This document shows, piece after piece, positions 17,888 through 26,378 of a stretch of DNA of 64,000 nt. Both the position numbers and the translations under genes were made by a program. How positions within the stretch are numbered: position 1 is the stretch's first letter; the number at the start of each line of letters is the position of its first letter. Under the pieces are notes generated by a model. It was not told the origin of the DNA, did no database searches, and worked only from the letters and a program-made list of their open reading frames with translations. The DNA is from Thiocapsa rosea (lineage in GTDB: Bacteria; Pseudomonadota; Gammaproteobacteria; Chromatiales; Chromatiaceae), in assembly GCF_003634315.1 (NCBI RefSeq), contig NZ_RBXL01000001.1, positions 2,584,501 to 2,648,500 of the forward strand. Reading direction: 5' to 3'.

Positions 17888-20365
17888 GTGAGCGGAATCC
17901 ACAGCGTGCCTCTTTCTGATCCACTGACCCGCGCTGCCCGCGAAGAGACGATCATCGAGACCGCGCCGAACGCGTCTCAGCCCGTCACACGTCTGAAGGC
18001 CCATCTACTCAAGGGCTATCGGGGACGGATCGCCGGCGAGTCGACTCAGGCCGCGCGGCCCGCGCGCTGGCTTGAACTTCCGGACAACCTCGCACCGTCG
18101 CTGGCCGAGGCGCTGAGGTCGGGAGGTCGCGCGCGCCTCTACAGCCATCAACGCGCGGCCTGGGATCTGGCCCGCGCCAAGCGGCACTTCGTGGTCGCCA
18201 CGCCGACCGCTTCGGGCAAGACGCTCTGCTACAACTTGCCCGTGCTCGATGCGGTGCTGGCGCAAGGCCGCAAGGCGCTCTATCTCTTCCCGACCAAGGC
18301 GCTCGCTCAGGACCAAGCCGCCGAGCTGATGGAACTGAGTCGCGCCATCCAGGCGGCCGGCGGGCCGGGTGTGAAGGCATTCACCTTCGACGGCGACACG
18401 CCGGGCGATGCGCGCAAGGCGGTGCGCACGCGTGGCGACATCGTGCTCAGCAATCCGGACATGCTGCATCAGGCGATCCTGCCGCATCACACCAAGTGGG
18501 CGCAGTTCTTCGAGGGGCTGGCTTACATCGTTGTCGACGAGCTGCACACCTACCGCGGCGTCTTCGGTTCGCATGTCGCCAATGTCTTTCGGCGCCTGTT
18601 GCGGGTCTGTCGCTTCTACGGTGTGGAGCCGACCTTCATCTTCGCCTCGGCGACTATCGCCAATCCCGCCGAGCTGGCCGAGCGTCTCTGCGGCGCGCCG
18701 GTCGCGGCCATCACCGAGTCCGGCGCGCCGCAAGGCGAGCGTCATCTCCTGCTGTGGAACCCGCCGGTCATCAACCCGGATCTCGGCATCCGTGCATCGG
18801 CCCGCTCCCAGACCACGCGCATCGCGCGAACGGCGGCCAAGCTGGGGCTGAAAAGTATCGTCTTCGCCCGCTCGCGCCTGATGGTCGAGGTCATCACCAA
18901 ATATCTGAAGGATGTCTTTGATCGCGACCCGCGCAAGCCTGCCCGTGTCTTGGCCTATCGCGGCGGCTATCTGCCGAGCGAGCGCCGCCGTGCCGAGCAG
19001 ACCATGCGCGCCGGTGCCGTGGATCTGGTGGTCAGCACCTCGGCCTTGGAGCTCGGGGTCGACATCGGTGCCTTGGATGTCGCCATCCTGAACGGCTATC
19101 CGGGAACCGTGGCCGCGACCTGGCAGCGCCTCGGGCGGGCGGGGCGGCGGCTCAAGCCCAGCCTGGGAGTCATGGTCGCGACCAGTGACGCGCTCGATCA
19201 ATACATGATGCGCCATCCCGAGTTCTTCTTCGGCGCATCCCCCGAGCACGCGCGCATCCATCCGGACCAGCTCTTGATCCTCATGGACCATGTGCGCTGC
19301 GCCGCTTTCGAGCTGCCGTTTCGCGACGGCGAGTCCTTCGGCGCGGAGGATCTCGGCGAGATGCTGAGCTATCTGCGCGACGAGGGCGTCCTGCAGCATC
19401 AGGGAGACCGCTGGTTCTGGGTCGCCGACAGCTATCCCGCCAACGCCGTCTCCCTGCGCTCGGTCGCCGAGGGCAACTTCGTGGTGATCGACACCACCGG
19501 CGGCGCCCAAACGGTCATCGCCGAGGTCGACTACAGCAGCGCCCCCGGCACGCTTTACGAAGGCGCCATCTACATGATCCAGTCCCAGCCCTATCAGGTG
19601 GAGCGTCTGGACTGGACCGGCCGCAAGGCGTTCGTGACCCGCACCCGCGCCGACTATTACACGGACGCCATCGACTACACCCGGCTGAAAATCCTCGCCC
19701 GGTTCGACGGCCGCGCTCAAGGCCAGGGCGCGACGGCGCAAGGCGAGGTCCACCTGGTCCGACGCTATCCCGGCTACAAGAAGATCCGCTACTACAGCCA
19801 CGACAATATCGGCTACGGCAACATCGACCTGCCGGATCAGGAGATGCATACCACTGCCCTCTGGTGGCAGGTCGAGCCGGCCGCGCTGGAAGCCGCGCTG
19901 CCGGATCGCCAACAGGCGATCGACGGCTTTCTCGGCGCCGCCTACGCCCTGCACCATGTCGCCGCGCTGCGCTCGATGGCCGAGATCCATGACCTGGGCC
20001 GCTCGGTCGGAGACGGGCAGGGGACCTGGTTCGCCATCGTCGGCGCCGAGGGTCGCGGTCAGATGCGCGGACCCGACAACACGCCCTTGGATCCCATGTC
20101 GGGCCAGCGCTTCGAGCCGACGCTCTTTCTCTACGACAACTATCCGGGTGGCGTCGGGCTCTCCGCGCCGCTCTACGACGATGCCCCGCTGCTGGTGAGC
20201 GATGCACGCGATCTGGTCGCAAGTTGCGGCTGTACCGCCGGCTGTCCCGCCTGTGTCGGGCCGGTCTTGCGCGGCGATGAAGATCTTGCTGTCACGCCGC
20301 GTCAGGCGGCCTTGGCGGTGCTTGATCTATTGAGCGTTTCGGGGTTCATCGGTAGGTCGGGTTAG
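17888..20365 (+). CDS. mrfA: DEAD/DEAH-box DNA helicase, MrfA/YprA (Hrq1-like) type
   Basis: An approximately 825-residue superfamily 2 helicase. Walker A ATPTASGKT lies near residue 105 and the DEVH-type box VVDELHTYRG near 217; motif III FIFASATIANP, motif V STSALELGVDIGALD and motif VI WQRLGRAGRR are all present. The C-terminal MZB/DUF1998 region ends in a zinc cluster CGCTAGCPAC with further cysteines. This matches Bacillus MrfA, a 3'-5' helicase repairing mitomycin-type lesions. The start is uncertain: GTG at 17888 is preferred because the reading frame upstream runs through a repeat. The next gene is an MrfB-like exonuclease. Confidence 0.88.
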   Translation: MSGIHSVPLSDPLTRAAREETIIETAPNASQPVTRLKAHLLKGYRGRIAGESTQAARPARWLELPDNLAPSLAEALRSGGRARLYSHQRAAWDLARAKRHFVVATPTASGKTLCYNLPVLDAVLAQGRKALYLFPTKALAQDQAAELMELSRAIQAAGGPGVKAFTFDGDTPGDARKAVRTRGDIVLSNPDMLHQAILPHHTKWAQFFEGLAYIVVDELHTYRGVFGSHVANVFRRLLRVCRFYGVEPTFIFASATIANPAELAERLCGAPVAAITESGAPQGERHLLLWNPPVINPDLGIRASARSQTTRIARTAAKLGLKSIVFARSRLMVEVITKYLKDVFDRDPRKPARVLAYRGGYLPSERRRAEQTMRAGAVDLVVSTSALELGVDIGALDVAILNGYPGTVAATWQRLGRAGRRLKPSLGVMVATSDALDQYMMRHPEFFFGASPEHARIHPDQLLILMDHVRCAAFELPFRDGESFGAEDLGEMLSYLRDEGVLQHQGDRWFWVADSYPANAVSLRSVAEGNFVVIDTTGGAQTVIAEVDYSSAPGTLYEGAIYMIQSQPYQVERLDWTGRKAFVTRTRADYYTDAIDYTRLKILARFDGRAQGQGATAQGEVHLVRRYPGYKKIRYYSHDNIGYGNIDLPDQEMHTTALWWQVEPAALEAALPDRQQAIDGFLGAAYALHHVAALRSMAEIHDLGRSVGDGQGTWFAIVGAEGRGQMRGPDNTPLDPMSGQRFEPTLFLYDNYPGGVGLSAPLYDDAPLLVSDARDLVASCGCTAGCPACVGPVLRGDEDLAVTPRQAALAVLDLLSVSGFIGRSG

Positions 20366-20485
20366 GCTCGCGGCGCGGTGTCGAGCTGTTGCGTTGACCC
20401 CGCGTCAGTTCGAGATTAACGTCGGAGCGAAACCTGGCGGACCCGGAGCTGCAATGGTGTGCCTGACATTCGATTACAAAGCTGA

Positions 20486-21853
20486 ATGGTGGTGTCGCGC
20501 GGGATGCAGCTGAACGAGCGCCTTCGACGCTTGCGTGGTCCGGCTCCCGCTGCGGAGGGAGCGGACGCCGGCTCGTCCGCGTCGGTCGATCGCCCTTCGC
20601 TTGCCGAGAGGCTCCGGCGGATGTCGGTTGGACAGTCGCACGCAGCCAGTGCCCTTGGACCGCAAACCCATGTCTTGGCCGAAGCGGTCGGAGCGGTCGA
20701 GATCGCGCCCGGCGTCCTCTGCCTCGAGCGGAGGTTTGTCGGACACCGCCGACACGGCCAAGTGTCGATGGGGCCGTGCGGCGACGCCTGCATTGACGCA
20801 TCGATCGATCGCGGCTGGGTAACCGCGGCCTCGCATCTCGCCCCTCGGCCCGAATCCGAACCTGTGGCACCCTTCCCGACGGTGGCCGATCTCATCTGCC
20901 TGGACACCGAAACCAGCGGTTTGGCCGGCGGCACGGGGACCTGGGCCTTCATGACCGGCCTGCTGCGCGCACGGGACGACGGTTGGACGCTCCGCCAGTT
21001 CCTGCTGACCCGTCTCGACTCGGAGTCCGCCTATCTGGAGGCGATCGCCGCCGAGTTGGTGAGCGCCGGCCTGCTCGTCAGCTACAACGGCCTGTCCTTC
21101 GACATCCCGCTGCTCACCACGCGCTTTCGCCTGTCCGGCCAAGCCGATCCGCTCCCGGCGTTGCCGCATCTGGATCTGTTGAAGCCGGTGCGACGTGCCT
21201 ACGGTCGGGTCTGGCCCGATTGCCGACTCGCGAGCGTCGAGCAGCGCCTCTTGGGGTTCAAGCGCAAGGACGACCTGCCGGGCTCAGAAGCCCCGGCGGC
21301 TTGGCTCGCCTGGTTGCGCGCAGGAGAGGTGACCCCGTTGGCCGGCGTGCTGCGGCACAACCGCTGGGATCTGCTCTCGCTCGCGGCTTTGATCCCGCGT
21401 CTGGGCGAGGTCTTCGCGGATCCGGGTGCGTTCGATGCGGATGTCCGAGCGGTCGCCGCCTACCATCAGGCGCAGGGTCGATCCGATCGCGCGTTCGAGC
21501 TGCTTCGGTCCGAGCGTTGCCGCCTGGATCCGGCTGGCCTGCTGGATCTGGCCCGCCTGCATCGTCGACGTGGCGATTGGGATCAGGCCCGTGCGATCTG
21601 GGAGCAACTCGCGGCGCAAGGTGATGCCGAGGCGCGCACGGAACTGGCGAAGTATCACGAGCACCGCACCCGCGATCTGCACTGCGCCCTCGCGCTCGCC
21701 CGCGAGCTTCCGCCGGGCCCGCTGAAACAGCGGCGCTGCGCACGACTGAACGCCAAGCTCGACGCACGCGACGGCGGATCATCCGCGTTGATGGACGCCT
21801 TGGCCGCCACCCTAAACGAGTCCTGCTCATTCGACCGGCCAACTAAACCATAA
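20486..21853 (+). CDS. mrfB: DEDD-type exonuclease with TPR tail, MrfB/YprB-like
   Basis: A 455-residue protein with an RNase H-like 3'-5' exonuclease domain. Candidate catalytic acids sit in CLDTETSGLAGGTGT (about 138), SYNGLSFDIPLL (about 205) and HNRWDLLSLAAL (about 295), the DEDD arrangement. The C-terminal 110 residues are TPR-like (AFELLRSERCRLDPAGLLDL, RRRGDWDQARAIWEQLAAQG). In Bacillus, YprA and YprB (MrfA/MrfB) form a nucleotide-excision-like repair pair; the same order here, 120 bp apart, supports that role. A second ATG at 20504 (MQLNERLRRL) may be the real start. Confidence 0.82.
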   Translation: MVVSRGMQLNERLRRLRGPAPAAEGADAGSSASVDRPSLAERLRRMSVGQSHAASALGPQTHVLAEAVGAVEIAPGVLCLERRFVGHRRHGQVSMGPCGDACIDASIDRGWVTAASHLAPRPESEPVAPFPTVADLICLDTETSGLAGGTGTWAFMTGLLRARDDGWTLRQFLLTRLDSESAYLEAIAAELVSAGLLVSYNGLSFDIPLLTTRFRLSGQADPLPALPHLDLLKPVRRAYGRVWPDCRLASVEQRLLGFKRKDDLPGSEAPAAWLAWLRAGEVTPLAGVLRHNRWDLLSLAALIPRLGEVFADPGAFDADVRAVAAYHQAQGRSDRAFELLRSERCRLDPAGLLDLARLHRRRGDWDQARAIWEQLAAQGDAEARTELAKYHEHRTRDLHCALALARELPPGPLKQRRCARLNAKLDARDGGSSALMDALAATLNESCSFDRPTKP

Positions 21854-21898
21854 ACCTAGGATAAAGGGGCTCGCGATGCCCGGTCTGCGGTGTCACGC

Positions 21899-21979
21899 AT
21901 GCTTCTGTTCCTTCGCTCGTCGCGGGCCACGCTGGTTGCGGTAATCGGCATTCCCTTGCGCACCAACGATGAGCGATGA
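21899..21979 (+). pseudogene. Possible RND efflux pump remnant
   Basis: A 26-codon frame, MLLFLRSSRATLVAVIGIPL, resembles the TM segment conserved in AcrB/CusA-type RND pumps (LFLRSxRATLIxxxAIPLS). Similarity begins and ends abruptly and no other pump sequence surrounds it, so it would be a relic. The match is short and could be chance. Confidence 0.3.
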
Positions 21980-22073
21980 AGCACTGCGTTCGGGTAACCG
22001 CTGGGCCTTTTGGACGGCTGTGGCGATTTGTCTGGTGCCCCTTGTTCCATACGCCATCTTCGGCGGTTCCTGA
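21969..22073 (+). CDS. Small single-pass membrane peptide (34 aa)
   Basis: ATG at 21969 encodes 34 residues: a polar N-terminus (MSDEALRSGNRWAFW) followed by a hydrophobic helix (TAVAICLVPLVPYAIFGG). The topology is plausible for a small inner-membrane protein. It is followed within 45 bp by a strong intrinsic terminator on the same strand, which supports a real short transcript. It is too short for standard gene callers. No Shine-Dalgarno is obvious, and the function is unknown. Confidence 0.5.
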   Translation: MSDEALRSGNRWAFWTAVAICLVPLVPYAIFGGS

Positions 22074-22112
22074 TGCCTCTGCGGCGCGGCTCCGGCCGCG
22101 CCCAATCATTTC

Positions 22113-22138
22113 AAACGGGGCCGCGTGCCCCGTTTTTT
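22113..22138 (+). terminator. Rho-independent terminator
   Basis: Stem ACGGGGC (22115-22121) / GCCCCGT (22127-22133) with a 5-nt loop, followed by six Ts (22133-22138). A GC-rich hairpin (GGCGCGGCTCCGGCCGCGCC) precedes it. It terminates rightward transcription after the small membrane ORF or mrfB. Confidence 0.85.
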
Positions 22139-22177
22139 GTGCACAGCAACGGATCCGCGACCGTATCGCCGGGTCGG

Positions 22178-22498
22178 CTAGTCGACCAAGCCCACATCCT
22201 CGCTATGCTGCGCACACAGCGCCTCGCCGGGCACGGCCGGGCTGTCGCAGACCGCGCAACGGGGGACCGATGAACCGGCCACGGCGGTGAGGCGACGACG
22301 CTTGTGTCTGATGATCGGTGCTGAACTGGCCTTGGTCTGATCGGCGATTGTTGGTGGTCGCCATGCTACCGCCGGACTCGAATCAATGGCGTCCGGCACG
22401 GCGCTTTGAGCGGCCAACCGGTGAGTGAATCCGCACTCGGGACAGCGCAAGAGTGGATGCTTCGGAGTACTGCACTCGGGGCATGCGTTACTGCTCAC
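22178..22498 (-). CDS. Small zinc-ribbon protein
   Basis: A 106-residue basic protein with paired metal-binding motifs: CPECSTPKHPLLRCPEC near the N-terminus (two C-x-x-C knuckles) and a second set near the C-terminus, CAVCDSPAVPGEALCAQH (C-x-x-C...C-x-x-H). The middle is low-complexity. It probably binds two zinc ions and may contact nucleic acid or protein; no closer family is recognised. The ATG start is clear, and the gene is isolated. Confidence 0.6.
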   Translation of the reverse strand: MSSNACPECSTPKHPLLRCPECGFTHRLAAQSAVPDAIDSSPAVAWRPPTIADQTKASSAPIIRHKRRRLTAVAGSSVPRCAVCDSPAVPGEALCAQHSEDVGLVD

Positions 22499-22733
22499 TG
22501 AAATCCTCTATGTGTACCGGTTGTTGCGGGCGATGCATTGGAGCGAAGACGGTCGAGGTGTATTGCCGTCTTCATCGGGTGTTCGATATGGGCGCGACTT
22601 GAAGAGGTATCCGGCTCGACCTGCCCGCCCAGATCCATGACTATCCGCTCATGGCGCGCGGCCGTCCAATGGTGCGCGTCAGCTGTTAATGGAACTCGAA
22701 CACTGTCGCGAGGGTAGCATTGTCGGTCATTCT
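22499..22733. other. Intergenic region, no gene seen
   Basis: About 235 bp between the zinc-ribbon gene and the IS630 remnant. The far end (22715-22733) probably contains the damaged 3' flank of the IS. No hairpin, promoter or ORF with recognisable content. Confidence 0.3.
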
Positions 22734-23626
22734 CTACCCATCACGAACCCTGACCTCGGTCACAAGCTCGACCCTGAGCGATGCTCCGACATGTTCCCGC
22801 AGATGGGGGCCAGCGTGGGATGTCTGTTCGAGCGTGCCTAAACGACGCCCGCACCGTCCAAGGTTGTCCATGATCAGGTGCCGGTGTGTGGCGGCATCGC
22901 GGCTGGCGAGCAGCTCGACGAGCCACTCGGCGAAATCGGCCTCGGTGCGGGTCGGCCCGAGCCGATAGGTGACCCGGCCGGTGGCGACATCGAAGGAGGC
23001 GATGAGGGTCAAGGTGCCGTGACGGATGTCTTCGAACTCGCGTCGTTCCGTCCGACCCGGGCGCATCGGCAGGGTCGGGGCTGCCCGCTCGAGGGCCTGC
23101 ACCCCGGTCATTTCATCGATGTTGCGCGTCTGGATCCCGGCGGCCGCACGCTCGGGCGCCAAACAGTAGGTCTCGCAGACATCGCGGCATTTGTCCTCGA
23201 ACTGCGCATCGCGCGGGCTGTTGATCCAGCCGCGGGTGCGATGCGGCTTCAGATCGACCTCGCGAAGGAAGCGACCGATCGAGTGGGCGGAGATCTCCGT
23301 GACGATGCCGCGCGCGATCACCTCCTCGGCGAGGGCGGCGTGGGTCCAGTGCGTGACTGGAACGGCCGGCCCGCGGTGGCCATCCAGCGTGCGCGCCAAC
23401 GCTGGACAGTGGCACGCCCGAGGCCCAATTGCTCGGCGGTTTCGCGCACACCCGCGCCGGCCGCGCCGAGCAGAATGATCCGCGCCCGCATCACGAGGCT
23501 CTGCGGCGCGCTATGCCGGCGCACGATGGCCTCGAGACGGCGGCGGGGCTTGTTCGTCACGTCAATGGGGGCAGCGACACAACAGCGAACCATGGCGAAC
23601 GCGTCGACACGAGAGATGATGAACAT
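22734..23626 (-). pseudogene. IS630-family transposase, frameshifted and 3'-truncated
   Basis: Reading leftwards, 23626-23318 encodes the N-terminal helix-turn-helix part (AIVRRHSAPQSLVMRARIIL, GLGRATVQRWRARW). The DDE domain continues in another frame at 23399-22734, with RNIDEMTGVQALERAAPTLP and HRHLIMDNLG. The two frames overlap at about 23320-23400; some IS630 elements use programmed frameshifting, but here the C-terminal WLNQVE motif with the last catalytic Glu is also missing, so the copy is dead. Confidence 0.82.
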
Positions 23627-23787
23627 GGCCGTTATGTCACCGTGTACACCTCACGAGCGGTATCAGGATTTTCACTCTGCAGCACTAGGCTCGTTGAGAG
23701 GGCCGGGAAGCCCGGATCACCACATTGAACATCCTGCGGGCTTGATCTTATGGTGTGCCGTAGGTTTTCGCGGCGACGAGGAAAACG

Positions 23788-24499
23788 ATGGCGCGGCCCC
23801 TCCGGCTGGAATTTGCCGGTGCGCTCTATCACGTTACGGCACGCGGCAACGAGCGGCGCAGCATCTTTCTCGGCGACGCCGATGGCGACTGGGTGGCGTT
23901 TCTCGGCGTCCTGGGGCAAACCCGCGAGCGATTCAACTGGATCTGTCACGCCTACTGCCTGATGACGAACCACGACCACCTGTTGTTGGAAACGACGGAT
24001 GGCAATCTCTCCAAGGGGATGCGCGAGATCAACGGTGTCTACACGCAGTATGTCAACCGCGCCCCCGGGCACGTCGGGCACCTGTTTCAGGGCCGTTTCG
24101 AGGCTATCCTGGTGGAGTGAGCGTGACCTGCTGGAGCTGGCCCGCTATGTGGTGCTGAATCCCGTCCGCGCCGGGATGGTGGGAGCGCCGGGCGACTGGC
24201 CGTGGAGCAGTTACCGTGCGACGGTCGGAGAGGAAATCGCCGTGCCGGCATTCCTGGAGACGGATTGGGTGTTGCGGGCGTTCGCCGAGCGCAGGGCCGA
24301 AGCGATGGCCGGCTACCGGCGGTTCGTCGCCGAAGGCATCGGCGCCGCCGGTCCCTGGTCGGGGCTGAAGGGCCAGATCTACCTGGGATCCGAGCAATTT
24401 GTCGAGCGCATGCAGGCGCTGATCGACCCGAAGCGACCGCTGTGCGAGATCCCGAAACGCCAGCGCCTTGCCTTCAGCGGATTCGGGGTCGGGTCTTGA
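23788..24499 (+). pseudogene. REP-associated tyrosine transposase (RAYT), frameshifted
   Basis: Codons 1-110 (23788-24120) give MARPLRLEFAGALYHVTARG through the HUH motif TNHDHLLLE and HLFQGRFEAILVE, then a stop. The rest continues in another frame from about 24118 to 24499 (LLELARYVVLNPVRAGMVG, then WPWSSYRATVG). Together they make one Y1-type IS200-like RAYT of normal length, broken by a single indel near 24115-24120. RAYTs mobilise REP/BIME palindromes. A second, shorter relic lies at 25497. Confidence 0.88.
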
Positions 24500-24759
24500 C
24501 TCTTGCCAAGACCCGACCCTGTTCCTTCCTAATGGGTATGTCTTAGCGGTAGCAGTCGTGCCATTCGAGTCTGGTCCGTTTTTCCACGTTTTTCGCTTCG
24601 CCGCCGTCTTCCTTTCTCGTCCTTGGTTTCCAAGCGGAGCTTGGTAACTCGGTTCGAGAAGCTCTGCTTTCCTGGTCCCGCTGTAGCCAGGAGCTAGGCT
24701 CGGTCCTCCGCAGGCTGCGGCCCACGAACCGGATCGATTGGACGCGGTTCAGTAGCCAG
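24500..24759. other. Intergenic region, no gene seen
   Basis: About 260 bp between the RAYT relic and vapC. It contains TTGGACGCGGTTCAGTAG (24738-24755), resembling the right terminus of the AACCGCG element, so a decayed end may be present. No supported ORF. Confidence 0.35.
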
Positions 24760-25185
24760 TCATACCCCTGCCGCCGCCTCGATCCAATTCTCCAAGGTAA
24801 GTCCGGGAACCCGCCCGAAATCGTCGGCGTTATTGGTGACGAGAATCAGCCCTTCCGCCAAAGCATGGGCCGCGATCTTGGTGTCCATGCAGCCGATCGG
24901 CAGGCCCCTGCGGCGCAGGTCGGCAGCGACCGCACCGTAACGGTCAGCGGCCCGACTGCCCCAGTCGAGGACTGGAGGCCTCCGCGATGAAGGCATCGAT
25001 CAGCGCGTGGCGCTTGCGGCATCGCTCGGCAGCAAGGCTTGTCCGTAGCGCAGCTCGGCCCGGGTGATGGCGGAGATCGCGACCGCGTTTGCCATCAAGG
25101 CCGCCCGCATCCGCCGATCAAGCGACGGATAGCGCTTTTTGAGGAAATAGCTCGAGATGTCCGTATCGATGAGGTAACGGATCAT
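24760..25185 (-). pseudogene. vapC: VapC-type PIN-domain toxin, reading frame broken
   Basis: The first 61 codons (25185-25000) encode the PIN N-terminus MIRYLIDTDISSYFLKKR with the first catalytic Asp and the ISAITRAELRYG motif with Glu. The frame then stops (TGA near 25002), and the rest continues in another frame at 24996-24760 with PVLDWGSRAADRYG, CMDTKIAAHALA and LVTNNADDFGRV. All acidic PIN residues persist but are split by one or two indels around 24960-25005. Unless recoded, the toxin is inactive. Its ATG overlaps the vapB stop (ATGA). Confidence 0.85.
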
Positions 25186-25454
25186 GCCGACCAGTCTTCC
25201 AGCGGGTTGCGGGGCACCTTGACCGGATTCGACCGTTCCGACAGAAAATCTGCGGGCAGGGGCGCCTCGTCCAGCAGCATGAACAGCGATTGCAGCCCGT
25301 CGGAATTGGGCCCTGGGGCCTTGGGGGTCAGGATGATCTCGCCGGTTGCCTCATCCTTGCGGACCCATACCTCGTCCGCGGCGAGCTCGAACCCTGGAGG
25401 AAGCTGCACTGTCTGTTGGTGCTCTGTGGAGCGGATCTTGGCGGTTGCAATCAT
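25182..25454 (-). CDS. vapB: VapB-type antitoxin (AbrB/MazE-like)
   Basis: A 90-residue antitoxin with an N-terminal swapped-hairpin DNA-binding segment (MIATAKIRSTEHQQTVQLPP, then GFELAADEVWVRKD) and a C-terminal toxin-wrapping tail (PLEDWSA). The ATG at 25454 is chosen for the GGGAGGACACC Shine-Dalgarno just upstream. It is coupled to vapC by a 4-nt overlap. The antitoxin is intact while the toxin is broken, the usual order of TA decay. Confidence 0.85.
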   Translation of the reverse strand: MIATAKIRSTEHQQTVQLPPGFELAADEVWVRKDEATGEIILTPKAPGPNSDGLQSLFMLLDEAPLPADFLSERSNPVKVPRNPLEDWSA

Positions 25455-25496
25455 GGGTGGTGTCCTCCCGGGGCGAGCCATAGGCCTTAGATTACA

Positions 25497-25733
25497 CCTC
25501 CGGCTGGAATTTGCCGGCGCACTCTATCACGTGACGGCACGCGGTCACGAGCGGCGCAGCGATGGTGACCGGGCAGCGTTTCTCGGCATCCTGGGACAGA
25601 CCTGCGACCGATTCAACTGGATCTGTCGCGCCGATTGCCTGATGACGAACCACTACCATCTGTTGTTGGAGACGCCGGATGCCAACCTCTCCGAGGGCAT
25701 GCGCCAGCTCAACGGCGTGTGCACGCCGGCAGC
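25497..25733 (+). pseudogene. Second REP-associated transposase relic
   Basis: About 75 codons similar to the N-terminal half of the RAYT at 23788: LRLEFAGALYHVTARGHERR, then a missing stretch of about seven codons, then AAFLGILGQTCDRFNWICRA, TNHYHLLLETPDANLSEGMR and QLNGV. There is no start codon and the second half is absent. Sequence after 25735 is unrelated, so this is a dead fragment. Confidence 0.82.
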
Positions 25734-25841
25734 GGCCAGGCTCAATTTCAGATCAATGGAACCTGACGCCATTTCCCCTGGGCGGCCGCGACCTGAGGGT
25801 CTTAAGCGACGGGTCGGACCGTTGGGTTACCGGCGGCTCTA

Positions 25842-25979
25842 TTACAGCGGTGCCGTGTCGTGGTCTTCATGGGCAGTGAAGCTGAACTGCACGGTGGCGC
25901 TGCCCGCAAATCCCGCTTCGGTCAGAACAGGTACCCACTCCGGCGAGAGACTGACATCGATGACCAGCCGCAGGGTCAT
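25842..25979 (-). pseudogene. DUF5615 PIN-like toxin, truncated
   Basis: A 45-codon ORF starting MTLRLVIDVSLSPEWVPVLT, matching the N-terminus of DUF5615 (Mut7-C/PIN-like) toxins that pair with DUF433 antitoxins. After about 24 residues similarity is lost and the frame ends at 25842, against about 110 residues in intact members, so catalytic acids are missing. Start and antitoxin stop overlap (ATGA at 25976-25979). Confidence 0.7.
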
Positions 25980-26203
25980 GCCGCCGTGAGGTCCTCTTCA
26001 CGTTCCTCCAGACGCCAGGCGGCGTAGGCCAGCGCTGCATCCAGGTCCTCGGGCTCAAGATAGGGGTACGCGGAAAGGATGCTCTCCCTGCTGACACCCT
26101 CGGCCATGAGTCCGAGCACCGTTCCGACCGTGACCCGCAGGCCTCGGATGCAGGGCTTACCACCCATGACAGCCGGATCCAAGGTGATTCGGTCAATGTC
26201 CAT
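25976..26203 (-). CDS. DUF433 antitoxin
   Basis: A 75-residue DUF433 protein (MDIDRITLDPAVMGGKPCIRG, then LRVTVGTVLGLMAEGVSRES and LAYAAWRLEERE), a winged-helix antitoxin family usually encoded before a DUF5615 PIN-like toxin. The ATG at 26203 begins the domain; upstream in-frame codons are not conserved. It overlaps the truncated toxin by 4 nt, so it is a surviving antitoxin of a decayed pair. Confidence 0.85.
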   Translation of the reverse strand: MDIDRITLDPAVMGGKPCIRGLRVTVGTVLGLMAEGVSRESILSAYPYLEPEDLDAALAYAAWRLEEREEDLTAA

Positions 26204-26378
26204 GGCTGACCTCGACATTTGGCTCGCGAAGATCTTTGAGCGGACAGGATAGCAGTCGGACTGTTCAATGTCGTCAAGGGCTGGAGCCGCAGCAGAATGA
26301 CGGCGAAAATGGCGCTCAATTTCTGCCGCGATGCTTTTCCCCATGCCCCGCCCGCACACGCATCCCTTTCCCGTCTTT

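Noticed and set aside
24543-24725. A 60-codon minus-strand ORF in the RAYT-vapC gap.
   Set aside because: Composition is unlike a protein, there is no ribosome-binding site and no recognisable motif.
22734-26203. A CRISPR array or other prokaryotic defence island in the accessory region.
   Set aside because: No regularly spaced direct repeats and no cas genes; only IS, RAYT and TA relics are present.
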